Of a DNA stretch of 17,399 bases, positions 7,958 through 16,267 are shown in pieces. The notes beneath the pieces are model-generated. The model was given only the letters and a program-made list of their open reading frames with translations, searched no databases and was not told the origin of the DNA. Position 1 is the stretch's first letter, and each line of letters opens with the position of its first letter. The stretch is from an uncultured Rhodobacter sp. (GTDB lineage Bacteria > Pseudomonadota > Alphaproteobacteria > Rhodobacterales > Rhodobacteraceae). The position numbers and the translations under genes are program-made. The stretch spans positions 1-17,399 of the forward strand of contig CALGTJ010000675.1 of NCBI GenBank assembly GCA_937901435.1, written 5' to 3'.

Positions 7958-9142
7958 TCACCGATACAAGCAGTCGCGCAGCTTTATCAGCCCGCGCTGC
8001 AATTCTTCTCTTGGGGCGACCATAGCCACCCTAATATACCCCTGACCGGGGTTTTCGCCGTCCAAGTCACGGCTAAGATAGGCCCCCGGCAGCACGCGCA
8101 CGCCGGTTTCCTGCCACAGCTTGCGCGTCGCCTGCTCGCCATCCTCAACGGGCATCCACAGGAAAAACCCCGCCTCTGGCCCACGATACCCCGGCACATA
8201 CTGAAAGATGTCATCGGCTAGTTGGTATTTCTCGATATACAGCGCGCGGTTATGGGCCACGTGGCTTTCGTCGGACCACAGACGCGTGGCGGCACGTTGC
8301 AAGGGCAGCGGCAAAGGCGCACCCGCATAGGCACGCAATTGTTTGATTCGGGAAATCGATTCTGGTCCGCCAGCCACAAAGCCAGAGCGCAGGCCGGGCA
8401 CGTTCGAGCGCTTGGACAACGAGTGGAAGATCAGCACGCGTTCGGGCGAGGCCCCCATTTCGGTCGCGACCTGCAGGGCGCTGACGGGTGGTTCATCGGC
8501 ATAAAGTTCGGAATAACACTCGTCCGCGAAGATCTGGAAATCATGGCTTTCCGCCAGTTCGATCAGCTGTCCCAGATAATCGCGCGAGGCCACAGCGCCC
8601 TGCGGATTGGAGGGTGAGCAGATGAAAGCAACGCTGACCCGGTCCAGCACCTCGGCAGGCAATCCGCCGTAATCGGGCAAATACCCGGTTTCACGGGTCG
8701 CGGGCAGATACATAGGCTCTGCCCCGGCGGCAATCGCACCAACGGCATAGACCTGATAAAACGGGTTCGGCATCAACACGATGGCTTGTTTGCCGTTGTC
8801 TGCCGTATCCGGGCAAAGCGCGAGACAGGCGTTGAACAACCCTTCACGCGTGCCGTTCAGCGCCATGATCTGGCGATCCAGCGCCAGATTGACGTTATAG
8901 CGACGCGAAACCCAGCCCGCGATGGCGTTCAACAGCTCTGGCGAGCCCTCGTTGGGCGGGTATTTCCCGAACTCCAGCGCATGCTCGGCAATAACGGTTC
9001 GGACAAAATCCGGAAAGTCATGCCTTGGTTCCCCGATTGACATTGCAATGGGCTCGCCCCCCGCCTCTATGCCGTTCAGCAAGCTCCGCAGTCGCGGAAA
9101 CGCATATTCTGGCAGGTTCGAAAACCGCTCTGGATACGTCAT
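7958..9142 (-). CDS. dapC: PLP-dependent class I/II aminotransferase, probable succinyldiaminopimelate transaminase DapC
   Basis: This is a 394-aa fold-type I pyridoxal-phosphate enzyme. Landmarks are SIGEPRH near residue 40, the SPSNPQG segment, DECYSELY, and the cofactor lysine Lys244 in [15 protein letters not shown]. The GEPRH and [10 protein letters not shown] strings are typical of DapC, which transfers an amino group from glutamate to N-succinyl-2-amino-6-ketopimelate on the lysine and diaminopimelate pathway. It sits directly upstream of ftsK, so wall-precursor supply and division are linked. No good ribosome binding site precedes the ATG (GAGG is 17 bases away). Other transaminase substrates cannot be excluded by sequence alone. 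Confidence 0.8.
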   Translation of the reverse strand: MTYPERFSNLPEYAFPRLRSLLNGIEAGGEPIAMSIGEPRHDFPDFVRTVIAEHALEFGKYPPNEGSPELLNAIAGWVSRRYNVNLALDRQIMALNGTREGLFNACLALCPDTADNGKQAIVLMPNPFYQVYAVGAIAAGAEPMYLPATRETGYLPDYGGLPAEVLDRVSVAFICSPSNPQGAVASRDYLGQLIELAESHDFQIFADECYSELYADEPPVSALQVATEMGASPERVLIFHSLSKRSNVPGLRSGFVAGGPESISRIKQLRAYAGAPLPLPLQRAATRLWSDESHVAHNRALYIEKYQLADDIFQYVPGYRGPEAGFFLWMPVEDGEQATRKLWQETGVRVLPGAYLSRDLDGENPGQGYIRVAMVAPREELQRGLIKLRDCLYR

Positions 9143-9293
9143 GGTAACGCTATTTCTGCCTCAGGTGTCGGGATCATTGTCGCCCCGTTTGAGACAAAGC
9201 TACCCGGCAAATGCGCCCCGGTCCAGAAAATCCCTGCTATATTGGGGTCTTGGCCTTGCCGATTGTGTCTTTTCGGTCAGTGCGCGTTTGACG

Positions 9294-10625
9294 CTAGGCC
9301 AAAGCCGCCTCTGCCGCCGCCCCCAAACGCAACAGTCGCGCCTCTGCCATGGGCGCGCCCATCAGCATGATGCCACAAGACGAAACACCTGTGGGCAGGG
9401 TCAAACCACAAAGACCTAGCAGGTTCCCGATCCGCGTATTGCGCAGGGTCAGCAGGTTTTCTTTGACGAAATAGTCACTGTCGCTCAGCAGACGCTCCAG
9501 ATTGGGCGGCAAGTTGGGGCAGGTTGGGATAATGACAGCGTCATAGCCTGCGGTTTCCTCTAGCCATTGCGCGCGCAACTGATTGACCCTTTGCCATGTG
9601 GCCACATAATCCGCGCCGTTCTTGTCGGCCCCGATGCGAAAGCGCTTGAGGATCTCGGGAAACATCTTTTCCGGGGCCGCCTCGATCTCTTTGCGCCACG
9701 TGGCATAGGCCTCTGTCGTGAACAGGATCGGGCCGATCTCGGCAATCTCAGCGACCAAGGGGATCTTGCGGTGTTCAATACTTGCGCCAGCCGCGGCCAG
9801 TTTTGCAACAGCCGCCTCGAACGCCGCAGCAGGCGCATCGCGCAGACCCTCTGTGGCAATGGTATCAAGCACCATCAGCCGCGCGCCCTGCAAACTGGCC
9901 CCCCTCAGGTCCGGCGCTTTAGTGCCTTCCATCGCGGCCAGCAAAAGGCCCGCATCCTCGACACTGCGGCACAGCGGGCCAATGGTGTCAAAGCTGGCCA
10001 CCAAGGGCACAACGCCCTTTAGCGTCAGACGCCCGGCCGTGGTTTTCAAACCCACCAGATCGTTCCACGCCGCAGGCACACGCACCGAGCCACCCGTGTC
10101 AGACCCGATGCCACAAGGCGCAAGCCCAAAGGCCACAGAAGCCGCAGCACCAGAGGATGACCCGCCCGGCACGGCCTCTGCGTCATTCACGCAGGGCGGT
10201 GTCGCGGTGATCGGGTTATAGCCCAGACCAGAGAAAGCAAGTTCCGACATATGGGTCTTGCCAAGGCACACCGTCCCCGCCGCCGTCGCATTGCCAAGCA
10301 CATAGGCGTCATGACTTGGCACGCGATCCTTAAGCAAGGCCGTCCCCGCCTCTGTCGCAATGCCGGCCGTATCGAACAAATCTTTCCATGAAATCGGCAC
10401 ACCATCGAGGATGCCGCGCCTTTGGCCCAGTAGCGCGCGTTTCGAGGCCGCTTCTGCCTCTGCCAAAGCCCGCGCGTCGGTGGTGCGGGCGTAGATGCGG
10501 TCCCGCAACTCGTGTCCCTGCATCGCATCCAGATACACCTGCGTCAGCGCAACAGGATCAATTTCACCCGTGCCAATGCCACGACCCAGATCGCCCGCAC
10601 TCATCCATAGCCAATCTTGCGACAT
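9294..10625 (-). CDS. Amidase signature family protein (GatA-like amidase)
   Basis: This is a 443-aa amidase-signature hydrolase. The Ser-cisSer-Lys triad is complete: Lys81 in ISWKDLFD, Ser156 in PGGSSSG and Ser180 in SDTGGS. The 24-residue distance between the two serines is the family norm. Family members hydrolyse carboxylic amides, or act as GatA in tRNA amidation. No gatC or gatB gene is nearby, so this is more likely a stand-alone amidase of unknown substrate. The start at 10625 gives MSQDWLWMSAGDLG and has AGGGG upstream; the longer open frame beyond it reads like non-coding sequence. A candidate promoter with a perfect TATAAT lies at 10698-10703. The aminotransferase gene follows after 151 bases on the same strand. 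Confidence 0.87.
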   Translation of the reverse strand: MSQDWLWMSAGDLGRGIGTGEIDPVALTQVYLDAMQGHELRDRIYARTTDARALAEAEAASKRALLGQRRGILDGVPISWKDLFDTAGIATEAGTALLKDRVPSHDAYVLGNATAAGTVCLGKTHMSELAFSGLGYNPITATPPCVNDAEAVPGGSSSGAAASVAFGLAPCGIGSDTGGSVRVPAAWNDLVGLKTTAGRLTLKGVVPLVASFDTIGPLCRSVEDAGLLLAAMEGTKAPDLRGASLQGARLMVLDTIATEGLRDAPAAAFEAAVAKLAAAGASIEHRKIPLVAEIAEIGPILFTTEAYATWRKEIEAAPEKMFPEILKRFRIGADKNGADYVATWQRVNQLRAQWLEETAGYDAVIIPTCPNLPPNLERLLSDSDYFVKENLLTLRNTRIGNLLGLCGLTLPTGVSSCGIMLMGAPMAEARLLRLGAAAEAALA

Positions 10626-10672
10626 CTTCGCCCCCTGTGTGTTTTGCAGGACGGTAGCGGCACCAGCGCGCA

Positions 10673-10702
10673 TGGACAATCCCGCTTTTGCCTCCATATT
10701 AT
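10673..10702 (+). promoter_or_regulatory. Candidate promoter of the FAD hydroxylase gene, TGGACA-N18-TATTAT
   Basis: TGGACA (10673-10678) and TATTAT (10697-10702) each match the sigma-70 consensus at five of six positions, with an 18-base spacer. The expected transcription start, about 7 bases past the -10 box, falls at or next to the ATG at 10710. This predicts a leaderless or nearly leaderless mRNA. Confidence 0.5.
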
Positions 10703-10726
10703 AGGGAGGATGCAGACGGATGTGAT
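10698..10726 (-). promoter_or_regulatory. Candidate amidase promoter, perfect TATAAT overlapping the opposite -10 box
   Basis: On the minus strand TATAAT occupies 10703-10698 and ATCACA (four of six matches to TTGACA) lies 17 bases upstream at 10726-10721, inside the coding region of the hydroxylase. Transcription would start near 10691, giving a leader of about 66 bases. Its -10 box shares five bases with the -10 box of the divergent gene, so the two promoters should exclude each other. Confidence 0.45.
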
Positions 10727-11930
10727 CATCATAGGCGGTGGGCTGAACGGCTCTGTTATGGCTCTGGCTTTGGCGGGGGCTGGGCTGCGCTCTGTGGTGA
10801 TTGATCGCCTCGCAGTCGCGCGGCGGCGTGACCCGGATTTTGACGGACGCAGCTATGCGCTGGCCAATGCGTCCCAGCGGTTGCTGGCAACGCTTGGCCT
10901 TTGGGAGCACCTTCGCGATCACGCCCAGCCAATGTTAGAGATCAAGGTCACAGACGGACGCGCGGGCGAAGGACCATCGCCCTTCGTGCTGGAATTTGAC
11001 CATGCCGAGATCGAAGAAGGTCCAATGGGGTATATGGTCGAAGACCGCCACCTGCGGAACGCGTTTCTGGACGCCATAGAGGCCAGCGATCTTGTGACCC
11101 ATCTTACTGGCGTGTCCGTTGTCAGTCATGCGGTTGAGGATGCGCACGCCAGCGTGACGCTGGACACAGGCGATATGATCCACGGGGCCGTGGTGATTGG
11201 TGCCGATGGTCTGCACTCGCCAACCGCAAAACGCGCGGGCGTTGGGCATATGAAATGGGACTACGGGCAGACCGCGCTGGTCTGTGCGATTTCCCACGAA
11301 AAACCCCATAACGGCATCGCGCATCAGTTCTTTATGCCTGCCGGACCTTTGGCGATCCTGCCCTTGACGCAGAACCGCGCCTCGATCGTCTGGACAGAGA
11401 CAGAGCATGAGGCAAAGCGCATTCAGGGCCTCGATGATGAGGGCTACCTTGACGTTTTGCGCCCCCGCGTCGGGGATTTCCTTGGGCCGATTTCGCTGGC
11501 CGGACTGCGGTTCACCTATCCTCTGTCGCTGTCACTGGCTCATCATTTCGTGACCCCCCGCATTGCATTGCTGGGGGACGCCGCGCACCGCGTGCACCCC
11601 ATCGCCGGGCAAGGTCTGAACGCGGGACTAAAGGACGTGGCCGCCTTGGCAGAGGTTCTGGCACTGGCGCATCGGCGGGGCGAGGATATCGGGCGGCTGG
11701 ATGTGCTGGAGCGGTATCAGCAGTGGCGCCGGTTCGATACGGCAGCCCTTGCGCTGGCCACAGACGCGTTTAACCGTCTGTTCTCGAACGACAATAGCCT
11801 GCTGCGTCTGGGGCGCGATCTGGGGATGGGGCTGGTAAACGCTTTGCCATCGGTGAGGCGCAGCTTTATCCGCGAAGCGGCGGGCCTGACAGGCGATCTG
11901 CCTAAATTACTGCAAGGCAAGCCAATTTAG
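10710..11930 (+). CDS. UbiH/UbiF/COQ6-family FAD-dependent hydroxylase
   Basis: This is a 406-aa flavoprotein monooxygenase of the type that hydroxylates the aromatic ring in ubiquinone synthesis. The N-terminal dinucleotide-binding motif is [11 protein letters not shown], followed by [11 protein letters not shown]. The second FAD motif is [21 protein letters not shown] about residues 288-308. Alphaproteobacteria carry several members with different ring positions (UbiL, UbiM and others), so the exact position hydroxylated is not assigned. The start at 10710 is chosen because family members begin a few residues before the GxGxxG motif. AGGGAGG abuts this ATG with no spacing, which is unusual; a GTG at 10722 would have 12 bases. 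Its stop overlaps that of the Trm112-like gene. Confidence 0.88.
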   Translation: MQTDVIIIGGGLNGSVMALALAGAGLRSVVIDRLAVARRRDPDFDGRSYALANASQRLLATLGLWEHLRDHAQPMLEIKVTDGRAGEGPSPFVLEFDHAEIEEGPMGYMVEDRHLRNAFLDAIEASDLVTHLTGVSVVSHAVEDAHASVTLDTGDMIHGAVVIGADGLHSPTAKRAGVGHMKWDYGQTALVCAISHEKPHNGIAHQFFMPAGPLAILPLTQNRASIVWTETEHEAKRIQGLDDEGYLDVLRPRVGDFLGPISLAGLRFTYPLSLSLAHHFVTPRIALLGDAAHRVHPIAGQGLNAGLKDVAALAEVLALAHRRGEDIGRLDVLERYQQWRRFDTAALALATDAFNRLFSNDNSLLRLGRDLGMGLVNALPSVRRSFIREAAGLTGDLPKLLQGKPI

Positions 11931-12118
11931 TCGAGCGCGCGCGCCTCGGAAATCAGCATCACAGGGATCCCGTTCCGGATCGGGTAGGCGAGATGCGCAG
12001 CCTTTGACACCAGTTCCTGCCGTTCGGCGTCATACGACAGCACACCGTGGGTATTCGGGCAAACCAGCGCCTCTAACATCTTGCGATCAAAGCTTGGCGG
12101 GTCTTTAACGTCGTTCAC
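11927..12118 (-). CDS. Trm112-like protein (UPF0434 family)
   Basis: This is a 63-aa small protein with the UPF0434/Trm112 pattern [16 protein letters not shown], a central [15 protein letters not shown] and a short acidic tail. In eukaryotes Trm112 activates several methyltransferases; the bacterial role is unclear. Only one cysteine of the usual zinc-site set is present, as is common in bacterial members. It starts at GTG, whose bases overlap the TGA stop of the upstream LON-domain gene (GTGA), so translational coupling is likely. The TAA stop interlocks with the TAG stop of the convergent hydroxylase gene. Confidence 0.88.
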   Translation of the reverse strand: MNDVKDPPSFDRKMLEALVCPNTHGVLSYDAERQELVSKAAHLAYPIRNGIPVMLISEARALD

Positions 12119-12759
12119 TGCATGATCTCGGCATTGTCACCACTGCGCAACGCATATTCGATCAAGGTCACAAGCGTCTCTCGCCGCGTGCTGAGCGAGG
12201 GGGCCTCTAGCAGGGCCTGCTTGTCCTCGGGATCAAACGGGCACAGCATGGACAGCGAATTGATCAGCAACTCATCCTCTGCCTCTTGCAGGGATTCCCA
12301 GTCAGTCTTCAGATCCTGATCGTCAAAGAACCGTCCCAGAAGGTCCAGAAATTTGGTCCGGTCAAAGTCGGCATCGGTTTCAACAGGCCCCAGATCGCGT
12401 CCAAAACCCTCCCATGACACGTCACAGCGCTTGTAGGGTTCAAACCCGTCAAGCACCGATTTCACGCGGAACCGCGACATCCCGCCCAGGGTCAGCATAT
12501 ACCGCCCGTCTTCCGTCTCGGAAAAGGCAGTCACGCGCCCAGCACAGCCGATGCGTTGCAGCTTTTTGCCGTTGGTGCCCTCGACCTCATAGGGCTGGAT
12601 CATCCCGATCAGCCGATGCGAGGTCTTGAGCGTGTCGTCGAGCATCGCCAGATAACGCGGCTCGAATATATGCAACGGCAGCCGCGCGCGCGGCAGCAAA
12701 AGCGCACCGGGCAGCGGGAAAACCGGGATCGTGTCGGGTAGGTCAGCTGGTGAAAACAT
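12115..12759 (-). CDS. LON peptidase substrate-binding domain protein
   Basis: This is a 214-aa protein consisting of the N-terminal LON domain alone, without the AAA+ and protease parts of Lon. The opening segment [26 protein letters not shown] is diagnostic, followed by GMIQP, the GCAGRV turn and a helical C-terminal half. The function of such stand-alone LON-domain proteins is not established; a role in protein binding is inferred. It follows cnoX by 26 bases and overlaps the next gene by 4, so it belongs to the xth-cnoX-LON-Trm112 transcription unit. The ribosome binding site is weak and distant (GAGGG, 13 bases). Confidence 0.9.
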   Translation of the reverse strand: MFSPADLPDTIPVFPLPGALLLPRARLPLHIFEPRYLAMLDDTLKTSHRLIGMIQPYEVEGTNGKKLQRIGCAGRVTAFSETEDGRYMLTLGGMSRFRVKSVLDGFEPYKRCDVSWEGFGRDLGPVETDADFDRTKFLDLLGRFFDDQDLKTDWESLQEAEDELLINSLSMLCPFDPEDKQALLEAPSLSTRRETLVTLIEYALRSGDNAEIMQ

Positions 12760-12785
12760 AACGCTTATCTAGCCCTCACACGCCT

Positions 12786-13688
12786 TTAGGCAAATATCAT
12801 CGAAGAAAGTTTCCGCCGACCGTTCAGCACAATCGGGTCTGTGGGTTTCAACGCGTCAAAGATGGTGAAAAGCTGGGACTTCGCCGCACCTTCGTTCCAT
12901 TCGCGGTCGCGTTTGAACAGGTCCAGCAACGCATCCACCGCGCCCTGCACATCGCCGCTGGCGTGCAGCGCCTGCGCCAGATCAAAGCGCACCTGATGGT
13001 CATCCGGGTTTGCCTCGACGGCGGCCTGCAATTCGGCGACAGGCCCCGCATTCGCTGCCTGTTTGGCCAGTTCGATCTGGGCAAACGCAGCTTCAAGCTC
13101 TGGCGATTTACTGATCGAGATGGGCGCGCCATTCAGGATCGCCTCTGCCTGTTCCAGATCGCCCATGGCCACATGTGCGCGCACAAGCCCACCGTAGGCG
13201 GGCGCGTTTTCCGGCTCTTCGCCCAGGATCGCGGCAAAGGTCTGGGCGGCGTCATCCGCAGCGCCCTCGGCAAGCATCGCCTCTGCGGCCTCGACCGCTT
13301 CGCTCAACCCATCGTCCCCGCCCAGTTCAGACACGCGTTTCACAAAATCCTTGATCTCGGATCCCGCAACGGCACCCTGAAATCCGTCGACCGGCTGACC
13401 CTGCCAAAAGGCATAAACCGTCGGGATCGACTGGATCTGCATCTGAGAGGCGATCATCTGGTTCTTTTCGATGTCCAGCTTGACCATCCGCACCTTGCCC
13501 TTGGCGGCGGTCACCGCAGCCTCAAGCAATGGACCTAGCGTCTTGCAAGGACCACACCATTCTGCCCAGAAATCGACGATCACCGGCACCTCTTTAGAGG
13601 CCTCGACCACATCCGCCATAAAGGTGGCATCAGTCGTGTCCTTGATCACATCGGCAGTTGGGGTGGTGGTTTGGCCTAGTTCCAGCAT
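12786..13688 (-). CDS. cnoX: CnoX/YbbN-type thioredoxin with TPR-like C-terminus
   Basis: This is a 300-aa two-domain protein. Residues about 15-125 form a thioredoxin fold with FWAEWCGPCK (Cys45 and Cys48) and a cis-proline in QSIPTV. Residues about 130-300 are alanine-rich helices of TPR type. CnoX is a holdase that works with GroEL to protect proteins under oxidative (bleach) stress. Enterobacterial YbbN lacks the WCGPC site, whereas this version keeps it and so should be redox-active. AGGAG lies 6 bases before the ATG. It sits between xth, 52 bases upstream, and the LON-domain gene, which fits a stress-repair group. Confidence 0.9.
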   Translation of the reverse strand: MLELGQTTTPTADVIKDTTDATFMADVVEASKEVPVIVDFWAEWCGPCKTLGPLLEAAVTAAKGKVRMVKLDIEKNQMIASQMQIQSIPTVYAFWQGQPVDGFQGAVAGSEIKDFVKRVSELGGDDGLSEAVEAAEAMLAEGAADDAAQTFAAILGEEPENAPAYGGLVRAHVAMGDLEQAEAILNGAPISISKSPELEAAFAQIELAKQAANAGPVAELQAAVEANPDDHQVRFDLAQALHASGDVQGAVDALLDLFKRDREWNEGAAKSQLFTIFDALKPTDPIVLNGRRKLSSMIFA

Positions 13689-13740
13689 CGTCCGCTCCTG
13701 GTTGTCCTGTGCGCCTTATATGATCTCGTCCGGCAAGGGT

Positions 13741-14529
13741 TTAAAGGTCAAATGTCGCAAAAACCGGGGCGTGATCGCTGGGCTGGGTCCACCCACGGGC
13801 AGCCCGCAGCACGCGAGAGCCATGACCGGCCATCGCGATATCCGGCGTAGACCAGATATGATCAAGCCTGCGCCCCTTGTCTGCCCCGTCCCAATCCTTG
13901 GCGCGATAGGACCACCAGCTATAGAGCAAACCCTCGGGAATATCCTTGCGGGTGATATCGACCCACGCTGCGCTGTCCTGGACCTGTGCGAGATGCTCGA
14001 CCTCAATCGGTGTGTGGCTGACGACCTTGAGCAGTTTCTTGTGATCCCAAACGTCATCCTCTCGCGGGGCGATGTTGAAATCGCCAACGATGATGGTCTT
14101 TTCTGGCTTATCGGCGTGGAACACGTCGCGCATCTCTGTCAGGAAATCCAGTTTCTGGCCGAATTTCTCGTTCTTTGCGCGGTCAGGTTCATCGCCCCCC
14201 GCCGGGATATAAAAATTCTGCACCGTCACGCCATTTTCCAGCCGCGCCGTCACATGCCGCGCGTGACCCATGCTGGCAAAATCCCGGTCGCCCGTATCGA
14301 CGATCGGCAGCTTGGACAGGATCGCAACGCCGTTATAGCCCTTTTGCCCACGTGCAACCATATGGGTGTAACCAAGAGCCTGAAACCCCTCGACCGGGAT
14401 CTTGTCCACCGGAGATTTGCATTCTTGCAGGCACAGCACATCTGGCGCTTCTTCTTGCAGCAGCTTCAGCACAAGCGGCTCTCGCAGTCGGACAGAGTTG
14501 ATGTTCCATGTGGCAATCGAAAACGACAT
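13741..14529 (-). CDS. xth: Exodeoxyribonuclease III
   Basis: This is a 262-aa AP endonuclease and 3'-5' exonuclease of the EEP fold, acting in base-excision repair. Visible landmarks are ATWNINSVR, LCLQECK with the metal-binding Glu36, GYNGVAILSK, the NFYIPAGG segment, GDFNIAP, the RRLDHIW stretch and the terminal SDHAPV histidine. Length is normal for XthA. GAGGAG lies 9 bases before the ATG, and a candidate promoter at 14557-14585 resembles that of hspQ. It is the first gene of a minus-strand group that continues with cnoX, the LON-domain gene and the Trm112-like gene. Confidence 0.94.
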   Translation of the reverse strand: MSFSIATWNINSVRLREPLVLKLLQEEAPDVLCLQECKSPVDKIPVEGFQALGYTHMVARGQKGYNGVAILSKLPIVDTGDRDFASMGHARHVTARLENGVTVQNFYIPAGGDEPDRAKNEKFGQKLDFLTEMRDVFHADKPEKTIIVGDFNIAPREDDVWDHKKLLKVVSHTPIEVEHLAQVQDSAAWVDITRKDIPEGLLYSWWSYRAKDWDGADKGRRLDHIWSTPDIAMAGHGSRVLRAARGWTQPSDHAPVFATFDL

Positions 14530-14556
14530 TGCGCGTGCTCCTCTGGGCTTTCACGT

Positions 14557-14585
14557 ACCTAGCGCAAAGCGGGCAACACTCTCAA
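14557..14585 (-). promoter_or_regulatory. Candidate xth promoter, TTGAGA-N17-CTAGGT
   Basis: On the minus strand TTGAGA (14585-14580) and CTAGGT (14562-14557) are 17 bases apart. The -10 region reads GCGCTAGGTACG, nearly identical to the hspQ promoter region. Transcription would start near 14550 with a leader of about 21 bases that contains the ribosome binding site. Confidence 0.45.
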
Positions 14586-14616
14586 CAAGAACCGAACCAG
14601 AAACGATGCGTTTATT

Positions 14617-14645
14617 TTGACAAGACCCAAGGGCGACTGTAGCGT
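14617..14645 (+). promoter_or_regulatory. Candidate promoter with perfect TTGACA -35 box
   Basis: TTGACA (14617-14622) is followed 17 bases later by TAGCGT (14640-14645), which matches the -10 consensus at only three positions. The predicted start near 14652 would give a leader of about 24 bases, ending in GAGGG before the GTG at 14676. The -35 box is convincing, the -10 box is not. Confidence 0.35.
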
Positions 14646-14675
14646 GTAAAAAAAAGAAAATATGAGGGCAGAGCA

Positions 14676-14846
14676 GTGACGACACTAGCGGAGCAGGAAT
14701 GCCGCCGTTTGGGCTGGGCGTTTACCGAGAGTTTTCGGAACCAATACACTATCACCGATCTGACACAGGACGCCCCAGAGGGCTGGTCGTCGCAGACTTT
14801 GGGCAATTGACGCATCAGCCATTGTCAGAACCTGCCCCGAACAGAG
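14676..14846 (+). pseudogene. Separated 5' part of the asparagine-synthase-like gene, closed by TGA
   Basis: From the GTG at 14676, with GAGGG upstream, the frame reads 44 codons beginning MTTLAEQECRRLGWAFTES and stops at TGA 14808-14810 after TLGN. The same frame stays open after the TGA (RISHCQNLPRTE) and runs without a break into the long frame to 16190. Reading through the TGA as tryptophan gives LGNWRISHCQNLP, a plausible N-terminus for this kind of protein. A point change TGG to TGA, a sequencing error, or real readthrough would all explain this; the following base is C, a leaky UGA context. The first is my preferred reading. Confidence 0.55.
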
Positions 14847-16190
14847 TTGACGTTTTCAAACGGTCTGGTTGTGGGGATTGTGCTGGGATATGCGATTTCG
14901 CCAGACGGTATGATGTTGGAAGGGCGGCACAAGCTGCCGATTTCGACGCGCAGCGCAGCCTCTTTGGCGCAGGCTGAAAAATACATCTCTCAACTGGCGG
15001 GGCGCTATGTGGTTCTGCTAAGCATCGGCACCAGCGCGCGTGTCTATTCTGATCCTGTCTGTTCTCTGGGGCCGGTCTACGACCCGGTCACCCGTCGCCT
15101 TGGCACTTCGGTGGCTTTGGCTCTGGATCGGCCCGTGATCGCCAACCCCGATACGCCAGCTGACAGTGTCGCATCTGGCGAGGCCTGCTATTTGTTCGGC
15201 CAAACACCCGACAGGGATGTCAAACGCGCCCTTGCAAACCATTACATCGACCTGACCGACTTTTCAGAACGACGCCATTGGCCCACCGAGGATATGGAGT
15301 TCACGCTGGGCGGGCGAAAGCGGCAAGACCTTTCGCTAGAAATCGGAGCAAAGCTGCGCCTGAACATGAAGGCCCTGATCGAACGCTATCCTACCGCTCT
15401 TCCTGTCACCGGCGGCAAGGACAATCGCCTTTTGGTGGCCGCCGCCAGTGATATGCTGGACCAGATATCGCAGTTTTTCGTCTGTCATACGACTGCGTCA
15501 AATGCCGTGGACAGCGAAATTGCCTTGGAAATCGCGCGGGAACTCAGCTTTCCCTTGCGCGTGATTTCAAGAGAGACACAGAGGTTCAAGTCCGGCTTTG
15601 CCGATTCAGATTATGCCGATCACATGACCCTGCGCCACCTGCGCGGCGGGTTCGAGCCCGAGATGGTCGAAACCGATCGCATCAAAGCCACGCAGATGGT
15701 GCCCGACAGATATCTGATCCTGCGTGGAAATATGATCGACATGACGCGAGCCCCCCATTGGCAGCGTCCGGTTTTTAGGGATCCGCACAACACAGAATTC
15801 GCTTTGGCAAGCCTTGGTGTTCCTGCCACGGTGTCAGTTGAGGTCTATCAAAGAACCCAAACCGCGTTTCTGAACTGGAAAGCGAGCCTGCCCGACAGCG
15901 CCCTGCCCCGGATTTACGATTTTCTGCAAAACGACGTCTGGATGCCCCACACCAATAGCGCCGCCTATGCGCGCGAGGTGGATCATATGTTTATCAACCC
16001 GTTCAATGACCGGCATCTGCTGTTTCTGGCGGCCAGCATTCCGCCGTACATGCGCAAGAACGGGCGGATTGCCGAAGACATTGTTTCGACCTATGCCAAG
16101 GAACTCAGCGGGCTGGACGACACTGCCGAACGTCTTTTGAAACACCAACGAGACGACGTTACGCCTTCCGAACTGGACAAGGTCGGATAA
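14847..16190 (+). CDS. Asparagine-synthase-like protein with PP-loop, N-terminally truncated frame
   Basis: The intact distal frame codes for 447 aa from a TTG, but no ribosome binding site precedes that TTG, so the real start is probably the GTG at 14676. The first third (LAGRYVVLLSIGTSARVYSDPVCS) resembles a degenerate class II glutamine amidotransferase domain that lacks an N-terminal catalytic cysteine. The PP-loop ATP-binding motif is LPVTGGKDNRLLVAA near residues 184-198, as in asparagine-synthase-related proteins that adenylate a carboxylate. The C-terminal half is helical. Substrate and product are unknown; no peptide or polysaccharide cluster surrounds it. Its TAA overlaps the A tract complementary to the T run of the opposite-strand terminator. 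Confidence 0.72.
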   Translation: MTFSNGLVVGIVLGYAISPDGMMLEGRHKLPISTRSAASLAQAEKYISQLAGRYVVLLSIGTSARVYSDPVCSLGPVYDPVTRRLGTSVALALDRPVIANPDTPADSVASGEACYLFGQTPDRDVKRALANHYIDLTDFSERRHWPTEDMEFTLGGRKRQDLSLEIGAKLRLNMKALIERYPTALPVTGGKDNRLLVAAASDMLDQISQFFVCHTTASNAVDSEIALEIARELSFPLRVISRETQRFKSGFADSDYADHMTLRHLRGGFEPEMVETDRIKATQMVPDRYLILRGNMIDMTRAPHWQRPVFRDPHNTEFALASLGVPATVSVEVYQRTQTAFLNWKASLPDSALPRIYDFLQNDVWMPHTNSAAYAREVDHMFINPFNDRHLLFLAASIPPYMRKNGRIAEDIVSTYAKELSGLDDTAERLLKHQRDDVTPSELDKVG

Positions 16191-16216
16191 AAAAAGCCCG
16201 GGCGCGAAGCCCGGGC
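16189..16216 (-). terminator. Rho-independent terminator of the response regulator gene
   Basis: On the minus strand the stem GCCCGGGC (16216-16209), a five-base loop TTCGC and GCCCGGGC (16203-16196) are followed by seven T (16195-16189). This is a textbook terminator for the response regulator mRNA, 68 bases past its stop codon. The T tract overlaps the TAA stop codon of the convergent gene. On the plus strand no T run follows, so termination is one-directional. Confidence 0.88.
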
Positions 16217-16233
16217 CAGTCCAACAGGGAGGT

Positions 16234-16267
16234 GCATGTCATCCCGGAAAGCCGGGCCCGGACATGC
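16234..16267 (-). other. Extra hairpin in the 3' untranslated region of the response regulator gene
   Basis: The outer arms GCATGTC (16234-16240) and GACATGC (16261-16267) enclose an inner stem CCCGG/CCGGG (16243-16247 with 16252-16256) and a 4-base loop. It lies between the response regulator stop codon and the terminator. Together they form two tandem hairpins in about 95 bases, a layout seen in 3'-end small RNAs or in RNA-stabilising ends. No expression evidence is available. Confidence 0.55.

Noticed and set aside
9393..9400. GGGCAGGG as an FtsK-orienting (KOPS-like) site
   Set aside because: It fits the E. coli GGGNAGGG pattern, but a single 8-base hit in 17 kb is uninformative and the motif of this lineage is not known to me.
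10617..10709. N-terminal extension of the FAD hydroxylase from the ATG at 10617
   Set aside because: The extra 31 residues show no family similarity, overlap the amidase start on the other strand, and the dinucleotide-binding motif normally lies close to the N-terminus.
14808..14810. Selenocysteine at the in-frame TGA
   Set aside because: No SECIS-like hairpin is obvious just after the TGA, and the family does not use a cysteine or selenocysteine here; a lost tryptophan codon is simpler.
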